A stretch of DNA of 64,000 nucleotides, taken from NCBI RefSeq assembly GCF_003573695.1, contig NW_020621936.1, forward strand, positions 4,154,001 through 4,218,000, in the 5' to 3' direction. The notes under the pieces were generated by a model, which was given only the letters and a program-made list of their open reading frames with translations, did not search any database and was not told the DNA's origin. The stretch comes from Papaver somniferum. Lineage: Eukaryota > Streptophyta > Magnoliopsida > Ranunculales > Papaveraceae. Below, one piece after another: positions 19,913 through 32,702 of the stretch. The stretch's first letter is position 1. Each line of letters begins with the position of its first letter. Both the position numbers and the translations under genes were made by a program.

Positions 19913-20698
19913 TCACTATTAGATCTTACATGGGAAACAATAGTTAATGGTTAGTATCAAATGATGAACTAGATTAGACTAAAACCGGGATTGGGTTGTG
20001 AGATAAATCTTAATCACTAAAAGCTATCAATAACTAAAATATTTGTTTGATTGGCTGATTCGTTTCTTTGTTGTTCATATGTATGATGAGGTAAAACTAT
20101 AGGTTAAACCAATTATATTATAGTTTAGAAGCTGATTGAAATTGGAGGCTAATTAGTTTGGAAATTAAGAAGACATAGACAAATCCATTACTAGAAAAAT
20201 AGTAAAAAAATAATAATATAGTTGATAGAACCCGAAAGTCATATAGAAACTTATTGAATACTTTGACTTATACATAGAGCCATCAATTTATTGATATTGA
20301 AAATTAGTGTGAAGAACTTAGTTTTATTTATCTGTTAGTGTTTAAATCAGTATAGCTGATGTTGATAATTTTGATTTTAAATGACCAATTCGTAGAACAA
20401 CTTTATTATAGGGTATCTTCTAATCTATTTAGAACCAGTAATCTACTGAAATATAAATTAGTCTAGTGAACCTAGAGCAACAAATTTTAAATCTTGGTTG
20501 TAGAAATCCATATAGGATTCTGTTTCATTTCATGTTGCTTTAAACTCATTTGAAATGAGTTAATGTTCGTGGGTTTGTAAGTATGAGCAATACTTGCATC
20601 TAGTCGAGAGATGTTGTATCTCTGTAAGGTGGGGAGTTTTTGAGATTCAGATGGATGGTTCCATTTTCGAGGACGAAAATGTTATAAGGTGTGGAGAA
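19913..20698 (+). other. LARD-1 internal region, non-coding
   Basis: About 790 bp of AT-rich sequence without a usable ORF. Its last 35 bp (TTTTCGAGGACGAAAATG, then AAGGTGTGGAGAA as polypurine tract at 20686-20698) look like the end of a Del/Tekay chromovirus. This suggests that all coding sequence was lost between PBS and PPT. Confidence 0.8.
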
Positions 20699-23600
20699 TG
20701 TAAGGACCTGTAAGCACGCCAACACTATTAGACCATTCAAGAGACGATTTAGCCGTTAATGACTCGACTAGTTAAATACGAACGTTAATTTATAGATATT
20801 AATCTAATAACGATATAGATACGAAACTAGTACCATTGGATAGATCTCGAAAAGTTATATTAAAAGGACTGCTCGAACGTGTCATTCGGGTACTGGATGA
20901 AGAAGATATCATCAGTTTTATACGAAAGGATAAAATCGACATTTCATCGGAGCTCGGTGTGGCTGCCTTATCCATATCTTTGGTAACCCCAATATCTTCT
21001 TTGGTTTTATCCAAACCTTGCGTAAGAGAAATACATTTTCTCTTCTTCTTTCTCTCACTTCTTCTTCTTTCTTCCTTCTCTTCTTCTGCTGTTGTGTGAG
21101 GTTCGATTTGAGAGAGTTTATCGAAGAGAATTAGTTGATGAAGATGTATGGATGATGAAGGAGATGATGTGGTTTGAGTTCATGGTGGAAAAACCATTCG
21201 GAGATCAGCGAATTAAAGTAGAGAGAACTGAATTAGGGTTTTGTGATTTAGGTTTGATTTTGTATGCAATTGATAAGTTATTGGGTTGTTGTTTGACGAA
21301 GAGCAGAAGGGTTGAGTTTAAAATGAAGATCTGAAGTCGTTCTAATAATGATTGAAAACTAGGGTTTAACGTTCTTCCCCAAATTGAGAATTACGGACTC
21401 ACGGGAAAGCTCAAGGAAGAATTAAAGGATGGAATAAAAAGATTTGAGATGAGTATTGAATAATTGGGAGCATGAGAATGAAGTTGCATCTGAAATCAAA
21501 GTCTCAGATGATGAAATTTGTGAAGGTGATGAATTTCGGGTCTAGAACGATAATTTTAGGGTTTTAATTGAAGTAAGTGGTGAAGTAATAATTCAGAGGA
21601 TGCTGATACTTGGGTAAGTTTCTGATTTGTCTTAATTATAGTAGCTTGAGTTGAATTGGTTTGTTTTCATAGTATGTGTAATTGGGAAGTGAACTGAGGT
21701 TTATGTGGGAATGGATTTGGAGGTGAACTGGTGGTGTTAATGTATGATTTGTAGATATGAAGTTAAATCTGGAACTGATATTGGTAGTGTTGAAGGATAA
21801 CTGAAGTTTGAATGTAACTCTCAAATAGAGTCGGGTGGTACTGCTGCTGCTGAGGGAGTTGTTGTAATTGCATGTGCAATTGAAATGAGAAACATACAAG
21901 TCGTTGAGTAGTGTTACAGGGAAAGTGTGGTGAAATGGGTTCTTAGGTTTGAACTGTTGGTGGTTGAGTAATGATGGTGTTTTGGTCTATGTGTATTAGT
22001 ATTGTTGTGGATATCAGGAAGGAGGAATGAGATGTTAATGTGGAGTTTTGAGTGGATTGAAGTTACTTTAGATGAATGCTAATTTAGCTGCAAGTGGTGA
22101 TTGTGAAGAGATTAAGTTTATAATGGAATTTGAACTGTTGTTACAGATGGATATTGGGTTGTAGTTAAAATTAGTCCAAGAACCAGAACTAGTATGAAGT
22201 TGGAATTAGAGTTAGTGGTATTGTTATAGTTTTAATTAATCTGAACTGGTGGAGACTCACTTTTAGTGTACATTGTTGTTTGAATTCATATGAGATGTGA
22301 AGGTGTTGCAAGATTGTTTGTTGTTGCAGAAGTGATGATGGAATTGGTAACTGTTTGGTGAAAGCCTGAGATCAGGTTGGTAGATCTTATGAAGTAGTTT
22401 TGAGTTTTGGCTTGTGCATTTTGTTTTGTGATGCACCATCTTGGTGCATTAGTGCTTGTGGTCTGTGCCACAGCTCAGGCTAGTGTTGTTCTATCAGCTA
22501 AATGTCTGACTGATTCTTTGTGTCTGACTCAGTTGATCTGATAGAGTTGAATCGGCTTGACTTATCGAGTTTACCCTGCCTTAACCTGAGTTGATTCAGT
22601 TGACAAATTTAGACTATGACTCCTTTGATCGAGACTGGACTTTGACTATTGACGTTTGACTGTTATATTGACTATTAGTTGACCCTGTTGGGCCAGGCCT
22701 TGTTTAATGGGCCGGAATAAGCCCACCGGTCATGGCTTGGGTTTAGATTTAGTTTCCTATCTTGATGGACCCTTTATGGTGCGAATTAGCTTTTGGTTGT
22801 AGGTATTCATTAGACTTATCGAATGGACTATAGAATCAACCCAGTTGAGTTCGTAAAACCTTAGATGTGATAAAGGAAGAGAATGAAAGAGATGTAAACC
22901 ATAAATGGGCTTAGAACCATTAGATATTTCACTTAGCCTATAACTAGATATTTGTATGATATTATGTTATGAGCCTTGTGTGAGCCTTTTGGATAACTTC
23001 TTAGCTTGCTTGTATAATTAACATTTAGTCTGTATTATCGACGATCGATTCAAGGATATACTAGTGGATTGAGGATCTCGAGGTGGGCGAGGCTTTGTCA
23101 TCAAACCAGGTGGGAACTCTGTAACCTTCTTGTAATCATTAAGCTTTCTTTTATATGCGAGCATGATGAGTCTTTACTATTTGAGTGCATGATAGCGTAT
23201 ACTGTGATGTTCCATTTCTTGTATCTTGATTATGACGTATATGTTGAATCTGTATGTACGGTGTTGCTATGATGTTTTGTGTTTGATATGCATTGTTAGA
23301 TTTCCCTGCGAGGAGGGTCTGTGTTTCCCCACGGCTCTTAGCTAAGTTAAGCAAGACGGTAATTCATCTGTCGACAATATTATTTAGTAGGGCGGTAATT
23401 CATCCGTTTAAATATTATTATATCTATTTCATTAGTAGGGAGGTAATTCATCTGTTAAAATATTATTGCTTATTAATATAGTAGGGCGGTAACTCATCCG
23501 TTTGAATAGTATCTTAGTAGGGCCGCAATTCATCCGTTATGATATTATATTATACTATTTTATTTGAGGTAAATCACTCATGTGCATATTATACTTGTTT

Positions 23601-24195
23601 GTCTAACTTTCTGATCTTGATGGTATATTCTGAATCATGGTTTGTATGGGCACTCTGTGTGGATGATGTTATTATTATTGATTAGGGTTGCTTTTGCAGC
23701 GTCTTCTCCAACGAGTTTGGCGAGGTTAGAGTGACACTTGCTTTGTGATGCATAAATTGTTGTATGATTAGTTTCTTCTTGTTTTCTTTCAATTTATAAT
23801 CTTTAGAACTGTGATGCATGTTAGTGATTACTTGGAAGTTATATGTTTCCATTGGGAACCCCTTTGGGATGATGTGCTCACTCGTTCCCACTTCAGTTTC
23901 AGTTTTCCGAAGAGATGGTGTGCTTGAAGACATCCGCTTCCGTAGTTTAAATCGATAGCCGATTAAGAACGTTTTGTATCTTTCAGATATATGAATTCTT
24001 GTTGTTTGTAAAACAATACACTTATATATTAATATATTTTGGGAGTTTCATCTATAAAGTATCAGAATGCTTGGGAATTAGTTTTGCTTTACTTTATGTA
24101 ATTATGTTCCTTAAGACAAATTATCTAGATGTTGTTACTTCAGGTTTAGGCTATAATCCTTTTGGCTATGCAGGTTTAAGATTAGGGGCGTGACA
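20699..24195 (+). repeat. LARD-1 3' LTR
   Basis: This 3497 bp copy of 16432-19897 has the same ends, the CT-rich run (about 21036-21096) and the minisatellite (23354-23545). It is about 30 bp longer because of small indels. Confidence 0.9.
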
Positions 24196-24520
24196 ATCTT
24201 GTATCTTTATAAACTCTGTGATAAATGCATTTAGCTTCGGCTATATGATTGCATCAAAACAAGTTGATATGTGCTTTTCTTTGGTCTTGAAGTGTCTCCA
24301 TGAAAAATTCATTAGGATCCCGTTTTCGTACCTTTGCCAATTTTATTGACAAAAAGGGGGAGAATTAATATGTAGTTCACACTACAAATACATATGGTTT
24401 TCGGATCATTATTTAAGGGGAAGTGGTTTTCGTGTTGAGACGAAGTATTGACTAAGGGGAGTGATACATATCACCATAGTATTGTTGTCGAAGTTGTGAC
24501 ATAAGAACTTTGATATTGTG
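24196..24520 (+). other. Copia-A 3' internal region after LARD-1
   Basis: This is non-coding sequence continuing Copia-A after the target duplication ATCTT. It includes GACAAAAAGGGGGAGAATTA (about 24350). It ends at 24520, where Copia-B has inserted. The uninterrupted version is seen on the minus strand around 27140-27470. Confidence 0.8.
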
Positions 24521-26889
24521 TGAAAAATCGAGGGTACAACAACCACACCCAATATTTCGCTTAGCAATCTGTATGGACAAACTCCAATATACTTTCTAGA
24601 GAATCAACTAGACAGTCAGACTCAATCAAGCTAAAAAGTATATCAAAAAGTTTATATCTCAATATCTTGATTTGATATATACTCAATCAAATATAAATCT
24701 GCGAGTCTTTATCAAATACTAGAGAGATAACTTGGATGGTACCAAAGACCAATATCCAAGTGTCAATCAATTTAAATCAACAACCAAAAGGTCGGATATT
24801 CTATTTGATTGAAATACGCAAAACCTGTGACATTTCAATTATATAACAAAATATAATGCGGAAAAGAAATCACACAGACACCAGAATTTGTTAACGAGGA
24901 AACCGCAAATGCAGAAAACCCCGGGACCTAGTCCAGTTTGAACACACACTGTATTAAGCCGCTACAAACACTAGCCTACTCCAAATTAACTTCGGTCTGG
25001 ACTGTAGTTGAACCCAATCAATCTCACACTGATCCAAGGTACAGTTATGCTCCTACGTCTCTGATCCCAGCATGATGCTACGTACTTGATTCCCTTAGCT
25101 GATCTCACCCACAACTAAGAGTTGCTACGACCCAAAGTCAAAGACTTTAATAAAAAAAATTGTATCACACAGAAAAGTCTACGGTAATACATAAATCCGT
25201 CTCCCACGAATATACCTACGAGTTTTGTTCCGTCTTTTGATAAATCAAGGTGAACAGGAACCAATTGATAACCCAGACTTATATTCCCGAAGAACAGCCT
25301 AGTATTATCAATCACCTCACAATAATCTTAATCGACGCAACAAAAAAATATATTGCGAAATCACAAACGATGAGACGAAGTGTTTGTGATTACTTTTATA
25401 TCTTGCCTATCGGAGATATCAATCTCAAGCCAATTATTACAATTGTACTCGTACGATTGAAACACCAAGATCAGACCACACAACTACATGAAGGTAGTAT
25501 CGGTCTGGCTTCACAATCCCAATGAAGTCTTTAAGTCGTTAACCTGGTTTAGAAGAAGAAGCCAAAGGTTAAAGGAGAATCGAGTCTAGCTTAGCACAAC
25601 TAGTATCACACAGAAGGTGTGGGTATTAGGGTTCTCAGTTGATAGAGTTCTCCCTTATATAGTCTTTCAAATCAGGGTTTGCAATCAATGTTAGCTTGTT
25701 AACAAAGCATTCTATATTCACCGTTACATGAAAACCTGATTAGATTCAAGCTAATATCTTTCAACTGTTAGATCGAAAACTAGCTTGTTACACACAAATG
25801 AAATGCACGTTTCTAGGCTTGTGTAACCGTACCCAAACTTGTACATTTGTTGGTTCAACAATAGTTAACCAAATGGTTAGCCATATGATCACTTTCATAT
25901 CAACCATATTCTTCTTCACCATGACTAGTTCAAGTGACTCAAATGAACTAGTTAGAGAGTTGTTCAATTGCAAGGAAATCTTATGTAACTACACAAGACA
26001 CAATCGAAGCAAAAATGATTTGATTCACTCGAATCGGTTCATGAACTATATACCACGGTTTGCAATTTGCATTCCTTTAGTTTATATAAAAATAAGTTCA
26101 CAAACATCGTTTTTAGATATAACCTACTCAAATTCGCGGACTGGGTTCCCGGACTTAAGTTCCCAGACGGAGTTCATCTCTAGCATAATTTCTCGGGTCG
26201 AGAACTTTCGCCAGTTCGCAGACTGAGTTCGCGACTTAGCTCACGCCACTATTCCGGTTCTCTTGATCAACAAAGTTCACAAACTTCGATTCAACGAATA
26301 AGGACTTATACATATATGTGTTTCCACAACAATGCTTATATCCTCCAATGGTTATATTATCTAAAATCTCATTTCAATTATTGAAACATTCTTAGAGGAC
26401 GTTGATATTCTATAGTTGTTATCCGCAAACTATTTTTCGTCAAAGTAAGCAATTTTCATAGTGATTGAAACTTGTCAAGACTTTCGTCACTAGGTAAAGA
26501 TGAACTTGGCTAAAGCGAAAGCTTACCAACACATATTTCGAGAAATAGATAGGCGAGATAAACTCGGCTTGAAATAGCAAATGTGTATAATCTAAGTCTA
26601 TATAACAAAACGACTTTTGTCTCAAGATATGAGATAAATAGACTTTTGAGTGATAGATAAGTTCAAGTCTCCACATACCTTTTAGTCAATGAAGGTCCAC
26701 CGGTTCCTTGAGTAGTCCTTCGTCTTGTAGTATGATTGCCATGGAGTTCTTGAGCTCAACTACACTTTTTATCCTAGTCCGAGACCTTAGCTATAGTAGA
26801 CTAGAAATAATTATAGTTTTGATCACTAACATTGACAAACATGCTTGAGATAGAAACGCACACGAGTTCGACCGAGCAATGCTCTAACA
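24521..26889 (-). repeat. Copia-B 3' LTR
   Basis: On the minus strand it starts TGTTAGAGCATTGCTCGG at 26889 and ends CCCTCGATTTTTCA at 24521, for 2369 bp. It includes the TATATA(A) promoter near 25655 and the CpG-rich TTCGCGGACTG-type repeats near 26130-26240. ORFs such as 25798-26226 are incidental. Confidence 0.92.
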
Positions 26890-27975
26890 ATCTCCCCCTT
26901 TGTCAATTTTAATGACAAAACTATCAATACATATGGATTACAAAAAAGAAATAAATTAACTTTTGTAGCTCCTATTCCATAGGCCTAATCTTCAACATTA
27001 CTTGAAATCTTCATCACTTCCAAGTACTCCAATGATCCCAAAGGTTATAAGTTCAGCATCATCGTTGTTGAAAATCCGTAGCTATAACAACGAGAAAACA
27101 AGAGTTCTCAATCATTGTTATACAACGTCATAGTATCATTACACAGCGTCAAAGTTCAATTGTATGACAACTTCAACAATAATACTATGGTGATATGTAT
27201 CACTCCACCTTAGTCAATACTCCATCTCACTTGGAAACCACTCCCCCTTACAAAATGATCCGAAAACCATATGTATTTGTAGTGTGAACTACATATTAAT
27301 TCTCCCCCTTTTTGTCAATAAAATTGGCAAAGGTACAAGAACGGGATCCTAATGAAATTTCCGAAAGAGACATTTCATGACCAAAAGAAAGAAACACATA
27401 TCATCTTATTTAGATGCAATCATAAAGCCAAAGTTGAATGCATTCATCAAGGAGTTTATAAAGATACAAGATAACCCCTATAATATTCTACAGCCGCACT
27501 CCCCACAAAGATTTGGCAATTAAGCACAAGTTCAATTAAGAACTGTCCTTCGTAATATGTCATTCCCGAAGGAACAATAAAAGCGACCTTAATTTCAAAA
27601 GAAAAGAAGGATTTCTTTAGACATAACAAATCACATACAAGTATGAATTTGAATCCAAAATACCCAATTAAATTAACCACAAGAAAACCCATGATTAATT
27701 TAATCGAAAATACACCACCAAACTAATCACAAAAGTAATCAATTTAATTGGTCATGCTCGTCATAAGAAAACTTACGGAGCAACAACTAAATAAGCAAAC
27801 AATATGATTAATTTAGTTGAATATGCTCGACATAAATTACCTCACGGAACAACAACTAAGATAATCATAAAAATAATCAACTTGGCCGTTTAGTGCTCAA
27901 CATAAGACACTTTACGGAGCATCACAGTAAATACATAAAAATATGGATCAGGAAAGATCAATACTGCGGAATACA
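26890..27975 (-). other. Copia-B non-coding 3' internal region with polypurine tract
   Basis: No ORF here is worth calling. On the minus strand the region ends GACAAAGGGGGAGA (26891-26904), a clear polypurine tract, one base before the LTR. The region contains the intact versions of two sites that are occupied in Copia-A: the LARD insertion point at about 27465 and the Copia-B insertion point at about 27145. Confidence 0.85.
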
Positions 27976-27980
27976 CAAGG

Positions 27981-30380
27981 TGTTAGAGCATAGCTCGGTT
28001 GACCTCACATGCGTTTCTATATCAAGCATGTTTGTCAATGTTAGCGATCAAGACTATGAGTCTAGATTTCTAGTCTATTATAGCTAAGTCTCGGACTAGG
28101 ATAGATAAGTGTAGCTGTGCTCAAAGACTTCATGGTGATTCATCATACAACGACAAAGATCTACACAAGGAACCGTGGAACTTCATAATAAAAAGGTATA
28201 TGGAGACTTGAACTTATATATCACTCAAAAGTCTATCTATTCTATCTCCTACTTCTTATGAGACAAAAAGTCGTATTCTATATAGACTGGATCATACACA
28301 TTTGACATTTCGAGCTGAGTATTCACTACTTATCTTTTTCTCGAAATCGTGTGTTGGTAAAGTGTTTCGCTTTGATCAAGTTTATCTTCACCTAGTGACG
28401 AAAGTCATGAAAAGTTTCAATTACTTTGAGAATTGCTCTGACATAAAACGGTATGTGAATAATGGCTATATAACGTCCTCTGCGAATGTCTCAATGATTG
28501 GAATGAGAGTTGAGATTACATAACCATGTATTCCTTAATCCGAAGTATTCAAACTTTGTTGATTGAGAGAAACCGGAGGAATTGGCTTTGCCAAGTCCCC
28601 GAACCCAGTCCGCGAACTCAGTCTGCGAAATGACGGAAGTTCTCTTACCGACAATTTCTGCTGAGATTTTCCAAAAACTTCTTTGCGTATTTAGTCCGCG
28701 AACTGGTGAAAGTCTCTTTGCCGAGATTTTCTGCTGAGTTTGGAAAACTCTGCCGGTTGCCTTAATTCCACGAACTTGTTTGTGAGCTTAAGTGGTTATG
28801 ATCTAAAGATGTGCTCTGAACATGAAACTTAAATTATTAAGGAATGCTTTATGCAAACCGTGGCTAAAGTTCATGAGCCGATTCATCGAACCGAATCATC
28901 TTTGTTTCAACTGTGTCTTGTGTAGTTACATAAGATCTCATAGCAATTGAACAACTCTCTAACTAGCTCATTTGAGTCAATTTAACTAGTTATGGTGAAG
29001 AAGAACTAGGTTAATATGAATTGCTCATATGGTTAACCTTTTGGGTTACTATGTTGAACCAACATACACGTACACGTTTGGGCATGGTTTTCACAAACCC
29101 AGTAAACGTCTACCCAAGTGTGTGTGACAAGCTAAGTTTTCGATCTAACGGTTGAGAAATATTAGCTTGAATCTAAATCAGGTTTTCATATAACGGTGAA
29201 TATGGATTGCTTTGTAACTAAGGCAAAACCTTATTTGAAGGCTATATAAAGGAGACATCTAGCATTGTGCAAAACTAATCCCCACACGTCTATGTGATAT
29301 TAGTGCGCTCGCTAGAGTCGATTCTCCTTTAACCTTTGGTTTTCTTTTCTGAAACCAGGTTAATGACTTAAATACTTCATTGGGATTGTGAAGCCAGACC
29401 GATACTACATTATCGTAGTTGTGTGATCTGATCTTGGATCTTCTATCGTACGAGTACAATCTTTGATTGGCTTGAGATCGTGAGAGTTCTCCGATAGGCA
29501 AGATAAAGAAGTCACAAACATCTTCGTATCATTGTTTGTGATTCCTCGACAAACCGCTTGTGTAGTCTGGAAGGATTGTTGAGAGGTGATTGATTAATCT
29601 AGGCTGTTCTTCGGGAATATAAGACCGGATTATCAGTTGGTTCATGTTCACCTTGATTTTATATCTTAAGACGGAACAAAACCTAGGGTTTTTCTGTGGG
29701 AGACAGATTTATCCTTTGATAGACTTTTCTGTGTGAGACAGATTTGTTTATTATCAAGTCTGCGATTTTGGGTTGCAGCAACTCTTAGTTGTGGCTGAGA
29801 TCAGCTAAGGGAATCAAGTGCACAGTATCCTGCTTGGATCAGAGGCGTAGGAGTACAACTGTACCTTGAATTAGTGGGAGACTGATTGGGGTTCAACTAT
29901 AGTCCAGTCTGAAGTTAACTTGGAGTAGGCTACTGTCTATAGCGGCTTAATACAGTGTGTATTCAATTTGGACTAGGTACCGAGGTTTTTCTGCATTTGC
30001 GATTTCCTCGTTAACAAAACTTCTGGTGTCTGTGTTATTTCTTTTCCACATTATATTTTTTATATAATTGAAATAATACAGGTTGTGCGTTAAAGATCAT
30101 CAATTGGAAATCCAACCTTTGGTTGTTTATTGATATTTATTGATCCTTGGACATTGGTCTTTGGTACCGTCCAAGTTATCTCTCTTTGATAAAGACTCGC
30201 AGATTTCCATTTGCTTGAGTAAAGATCAAATCGAGAGATTGAGATATAAACTCTTTGATATATCTTTTTATTGATTAAGTCTAATTGTCTAGTTGATTCT
30301 CATATAAAGTATATTGGAGTTTGTCCATACAGATTGCTAAGCGAAATATTGGGTGATGTTGTTAGACCCCCGCTTTTTCA
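27981..30380 (+). mobile_element. Solo copia LTR (2400 bp) inserted in Copia-B
   Basis: This is a complete LTR, TGTTAGAGCA to GCTTTTTCA, in the opposite orientation to its host element. The perfect duplication CAAGG flanks it (27976-27980 and 30381-30385). No internal sequence is attached, so an LTR-LTR recombination most likely removed the rest. The TATA box is at 29243-29250 and the CpG-rich repeats lie at about 28595-28790. Confidence 0.95.
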
Positions 30381-30385
30381 CAAGG

Positions 30386-30811
30386 ATTCATTCTATTTTC
30401 CATCACTATTCGCATAACGACATTAAATAGACATAATCCTTGCAAACAAAAGATTTTAACCTATCTTCCATCAATAATTGACATAATATGCTTAACTTTT
30501 GTATTTTTCAAAAGTCTATTCATTCTTTTATCAATACATGCATATCGACAAACGAAAGACTTTACTTTTGACAAGGTATGGGACAATCATAGTTCACGAA
30601 CGTAAACACATATCCCATAACAATATTGCAATATATAAAACCATAAAGATTGATACTGCAAAAATCATCTTCCAAACAAATTTAGAATTTAAGCCAATAA
30701 ATCTAAAACATGAAGATGAAAATGTTGGACATAGCTATGTGTAATCACAATAATGGCTATTCCAAACTCTAGTTATTCTTCTAAACAAAACAAAAAAAAA
30801 TAGAAGATTTA
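30386..30811 (-). other. Copia-B 3' internal region beyond the solo LTR
   Basis: This is non-coding and aligns with the reverse complement of Copia-A about 15640-16100. It joins directly with 27975 when the solo LTR and one copy of CAAGG are removed. Confidence 0.75.
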
Positions 30812-31198
30812 CTAGGCAATAATACCTTTGAAGAATTCTTTATCTTCCCCGAACTCCTTGGCGTCAACAACCATTGGGACATAAGGTTCATTAAGGTAGG
30901 AGTTTATATCAATAAACCTTCTTGGCTGATGATGTCGAACCTGGGCCTTCTGAATCTCATGAGTCTTATACACAAAAGCCTTTATTTGTTGAATCTCCTT
31001 TCGCATCTCCTTCAACACTTCAAGAACATCAAAAAACTTCTGAGAGTTTAAAGGAACGGCTCTTGGCTTCCTCACATTCATTCTTTTTATTTTCAAGGTA
31101 GGAGATAACGGAGATTTCTCTTTTTCCTTCATGATTGATGGCTTAACAATCATATTAACATCTTTTCCATCAGAAGACATCATGCTTGGAGTATCCAT
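30812..31198 (-). CDS. 128-aa ORF of unknown function in Copia-B (ORF128)
   Basis: This intact 128-codon ORF begins MDTPSMMSSDGKD and aligns end to end without gaps with the Copia-A copy (about 74% identical residues by hand count). The acidic end (AKEFGEDKEFF) and the helix containing MRKEIQQIKAF are kept; the basic patch is slightly weaker (TLKIKRMNVRKPR). It lies about 230 bp downstream of gag in element orientation. Function unknown. Confidence 0.65.
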   Translation of the reverse strand: MDTPSMMSSDGKDVNMIVKPSIMKEKEKSPLSPTLKIKRMNVRKPRAVPLNSQKFFDVLEVLKEMRKEIQQIKAFVYKTHEIQKAQVRHHQPRRFIDINSYLNEPYVPMVVDAKEFGEDKEFFKGIIA

Positions 31199-31424
31199 AA
31201 CGTATGGGTTTGTGAGAGGAAATCACAAATTAAACTCAACAAGTAGTCTTGAGATAAAAAGAGGTTTTGAGGAAGGAAAAAGGAATGTAGGGTTTCGAAA
31301 CCTTTAAACAGGTTCGTACACGTCCAACTCACAACCTTATAAAGAGTAGAATTGTCGATAATAACCCTCCTTTGTTGATAGACAGAGAAGAACAAAACTA
31401 AGAAAAGAAGAGAAAAAAACTTTT

Positions 31425-32225
31425 CCTAAAGCCTGAGAGGTACAAAATCATTGTCTCCTTTTCCACAATTTTCCTCTTGAGAGGAATCCATAGACTTCTG
31501 TCTATCAAAACGACTCGACCATACTTTCTTATCTAATGGTCTTGGTTTATCCTTGGAAACTAATTTTTTATACTAAGATAAAATCCTACATACCTCAGCG
31601 GTCTTCCGAGCAAGTTTAATCTTATTTGCTAATTGATTTGCTCTTCGTTGAAGTTTGTTGACGTTCCTCAATTGGTGTTTGTACTTGTATCACCTTGAAA
31701 GTTCATGACCCTTTAGAGAACAATACAAGCACGTCAAAATAGGATAAAATTCAGGCTTCTGAGATGTGCACACAGCTAGACATATGGTGAAACCTGCAAA
31801 ATTACAAATAGAGTTTCCAAAGAGTGGGTCAATTTTTTCTTCCAGATTAGTTGGGTTTTCTTCTGAAAGAATATCGAGATTGATGTATATATTGATACAA
31901 TTATCAAAATCAATATTTTCACTAAGAAGTGCAACACTTGATTTCTCGTCTTCATTAGAATCATAGCTGTCAGACATTTCATCAAGAGTTGCAGCAAGAC
32001 CTTTGTTCCCGGTGTATTTTCTACGATTTGGGCACTCGTTTGCAAAATGACCAAATCCCTTACACTTAAAGCACTAAGGCATATCCTCGTCATCAGTTTC
32101 ATATGTTTCCCTATTCTTAGGAGGAATACGATTATGAGGTTTGACTGATGCTTTAGGCTTATCTCTGAGAACCGTTTACTTCTCTTCAACAGAAGATCAT
32201 CGAGACTGACTTGTCAAGATCTTCA
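31425..32225 (-). pseudogene. gag: Copia-B gag, C-terminal part
   Basis: This continues the gag piece at 41593-41314 after the Tat-2 insertion. It has a 19 bp deletion near 32187 that shifts the frame. A TAG sits just before the first knuckle (CFKCKGFGHFANEC, about 32076-32030). The second knuckle starts CLYCSLKGHELSR (about 31740), where its last Cys has become part of a TGA. The downstream basic tail still matches Copia-A. The 226 bp between this gene and ORF128 holds nothing recognisable. Confidence 0.85.
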
Positions 32226-32683
32226 TGTAGTTACAGGAAATCCTACACTACACTCTTCATGTGATTTCATTATTAATCAACTCATTTTAGGTTTATATTC
32301 TTAATTTTATTGATTAATCTTTGGATGTTCTTACAAGAAAATATAAAGAACTCAAGAATGATCTCTCTCTAAACTTTCTCTCTCCTATTTACTTGTTTCT
32401 TACTCAAAAAAGATCTCTCCCTTTACAACTCGAATGACTATTTATAAGGAAATACATAGTGGATGACAGCTAATCTGTCCTTTATTTTCGGATATGGTCT
32501 GCGACATTCTCGCAACCTTACAAATATTAATTTCGCAAATCTCTAATTTTCGCAGGACTATCATATCTTTCTCGTGATCTTAGCTGACGTCATTTATTTT
32601 TCATTTCTGAATTGTTCTGCGACGCTTGTTTGTGTCATTATAATTTCGCTGAAACATTATCATTGCGAGATTCTGATCCTACA
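32226..32683 (-). repeat. Tat-2 3' LTR
   Basis: This 458 bp LTR is similar to 40847-41313, with a few small deletions. The complement of the polypurine tract follows at 32684-32702. Confidence 0.92.
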
Positions 32684-32702
32684 TCTTGCCTCTTCTCATA
32701 TC

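Larger units (their letters stand above)
16432..24195 (+). mobile_element. LARD-1: non-autonomous LTR element with 3.5 kb LTRs and 0.8 kb interior
   Basis: The 5' LTR 16432-19897 (3466 bp) and 3' LTR 20699-24195 (3497 bp) both start TGTAAGGA and end GGGGCGTGACA. They are flanked by the perfect duplication ATCTT (16427-16431 and 24196-24200). Removing the element restores the continuous Copia sequence seen at about 27465 on the minus strand. The 801 bp interior has an initiator-Met PBS (19901-19912) and a purine-rich 3' end. Just before the 3' LTR is TTTTCGAGGACGAAAATG (20664-20681), which resembles the 3' end of Del/Tekay chromovirus elements. No coding domain is present. LARD is used here in the sense of a large derivative without genes, though its interior is unusually short and its LTRs unusually long. 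Confidence 0.92.
1934..24520 (+). mobile_element. Copia-A, plus-strand Ty1/copia LTR retrotransposon, gag-only, with two nested insertions
   Basis: The element opens with TGTTAGAGCA at 1934. It runs through a split 5' LTR (1934-3671 and 12593-13284), an initiator-Met tRNA primer site at 13288, gag (13349-14905), a 128-codon ORF (15253-15639) and non-coding 3' sequence (15640-16431 and 24196-24520). Tat-1 sits inside the LTR and LARD-1 inside the 3' region. At 24520 it is interrupted by Copia-B, so its polypurine tract and 3' LTR are not seen. No protease, integrase or reverse transcriptase occurs between gag and the 3' end. The gag type, PBS and long LTR are compatible with the SIRE/Maximus lineage of plant copia elements, but without pol this is tentative. 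Confidence 0.88.

Noticed and set aside
25798..26226. 142-codon ORF inside the Copia-B LTR (also 60211-60618)
   Set aside because: It lies on the antisense strand of an LTR across its CpG repeat region, with no domain; chance ORF.
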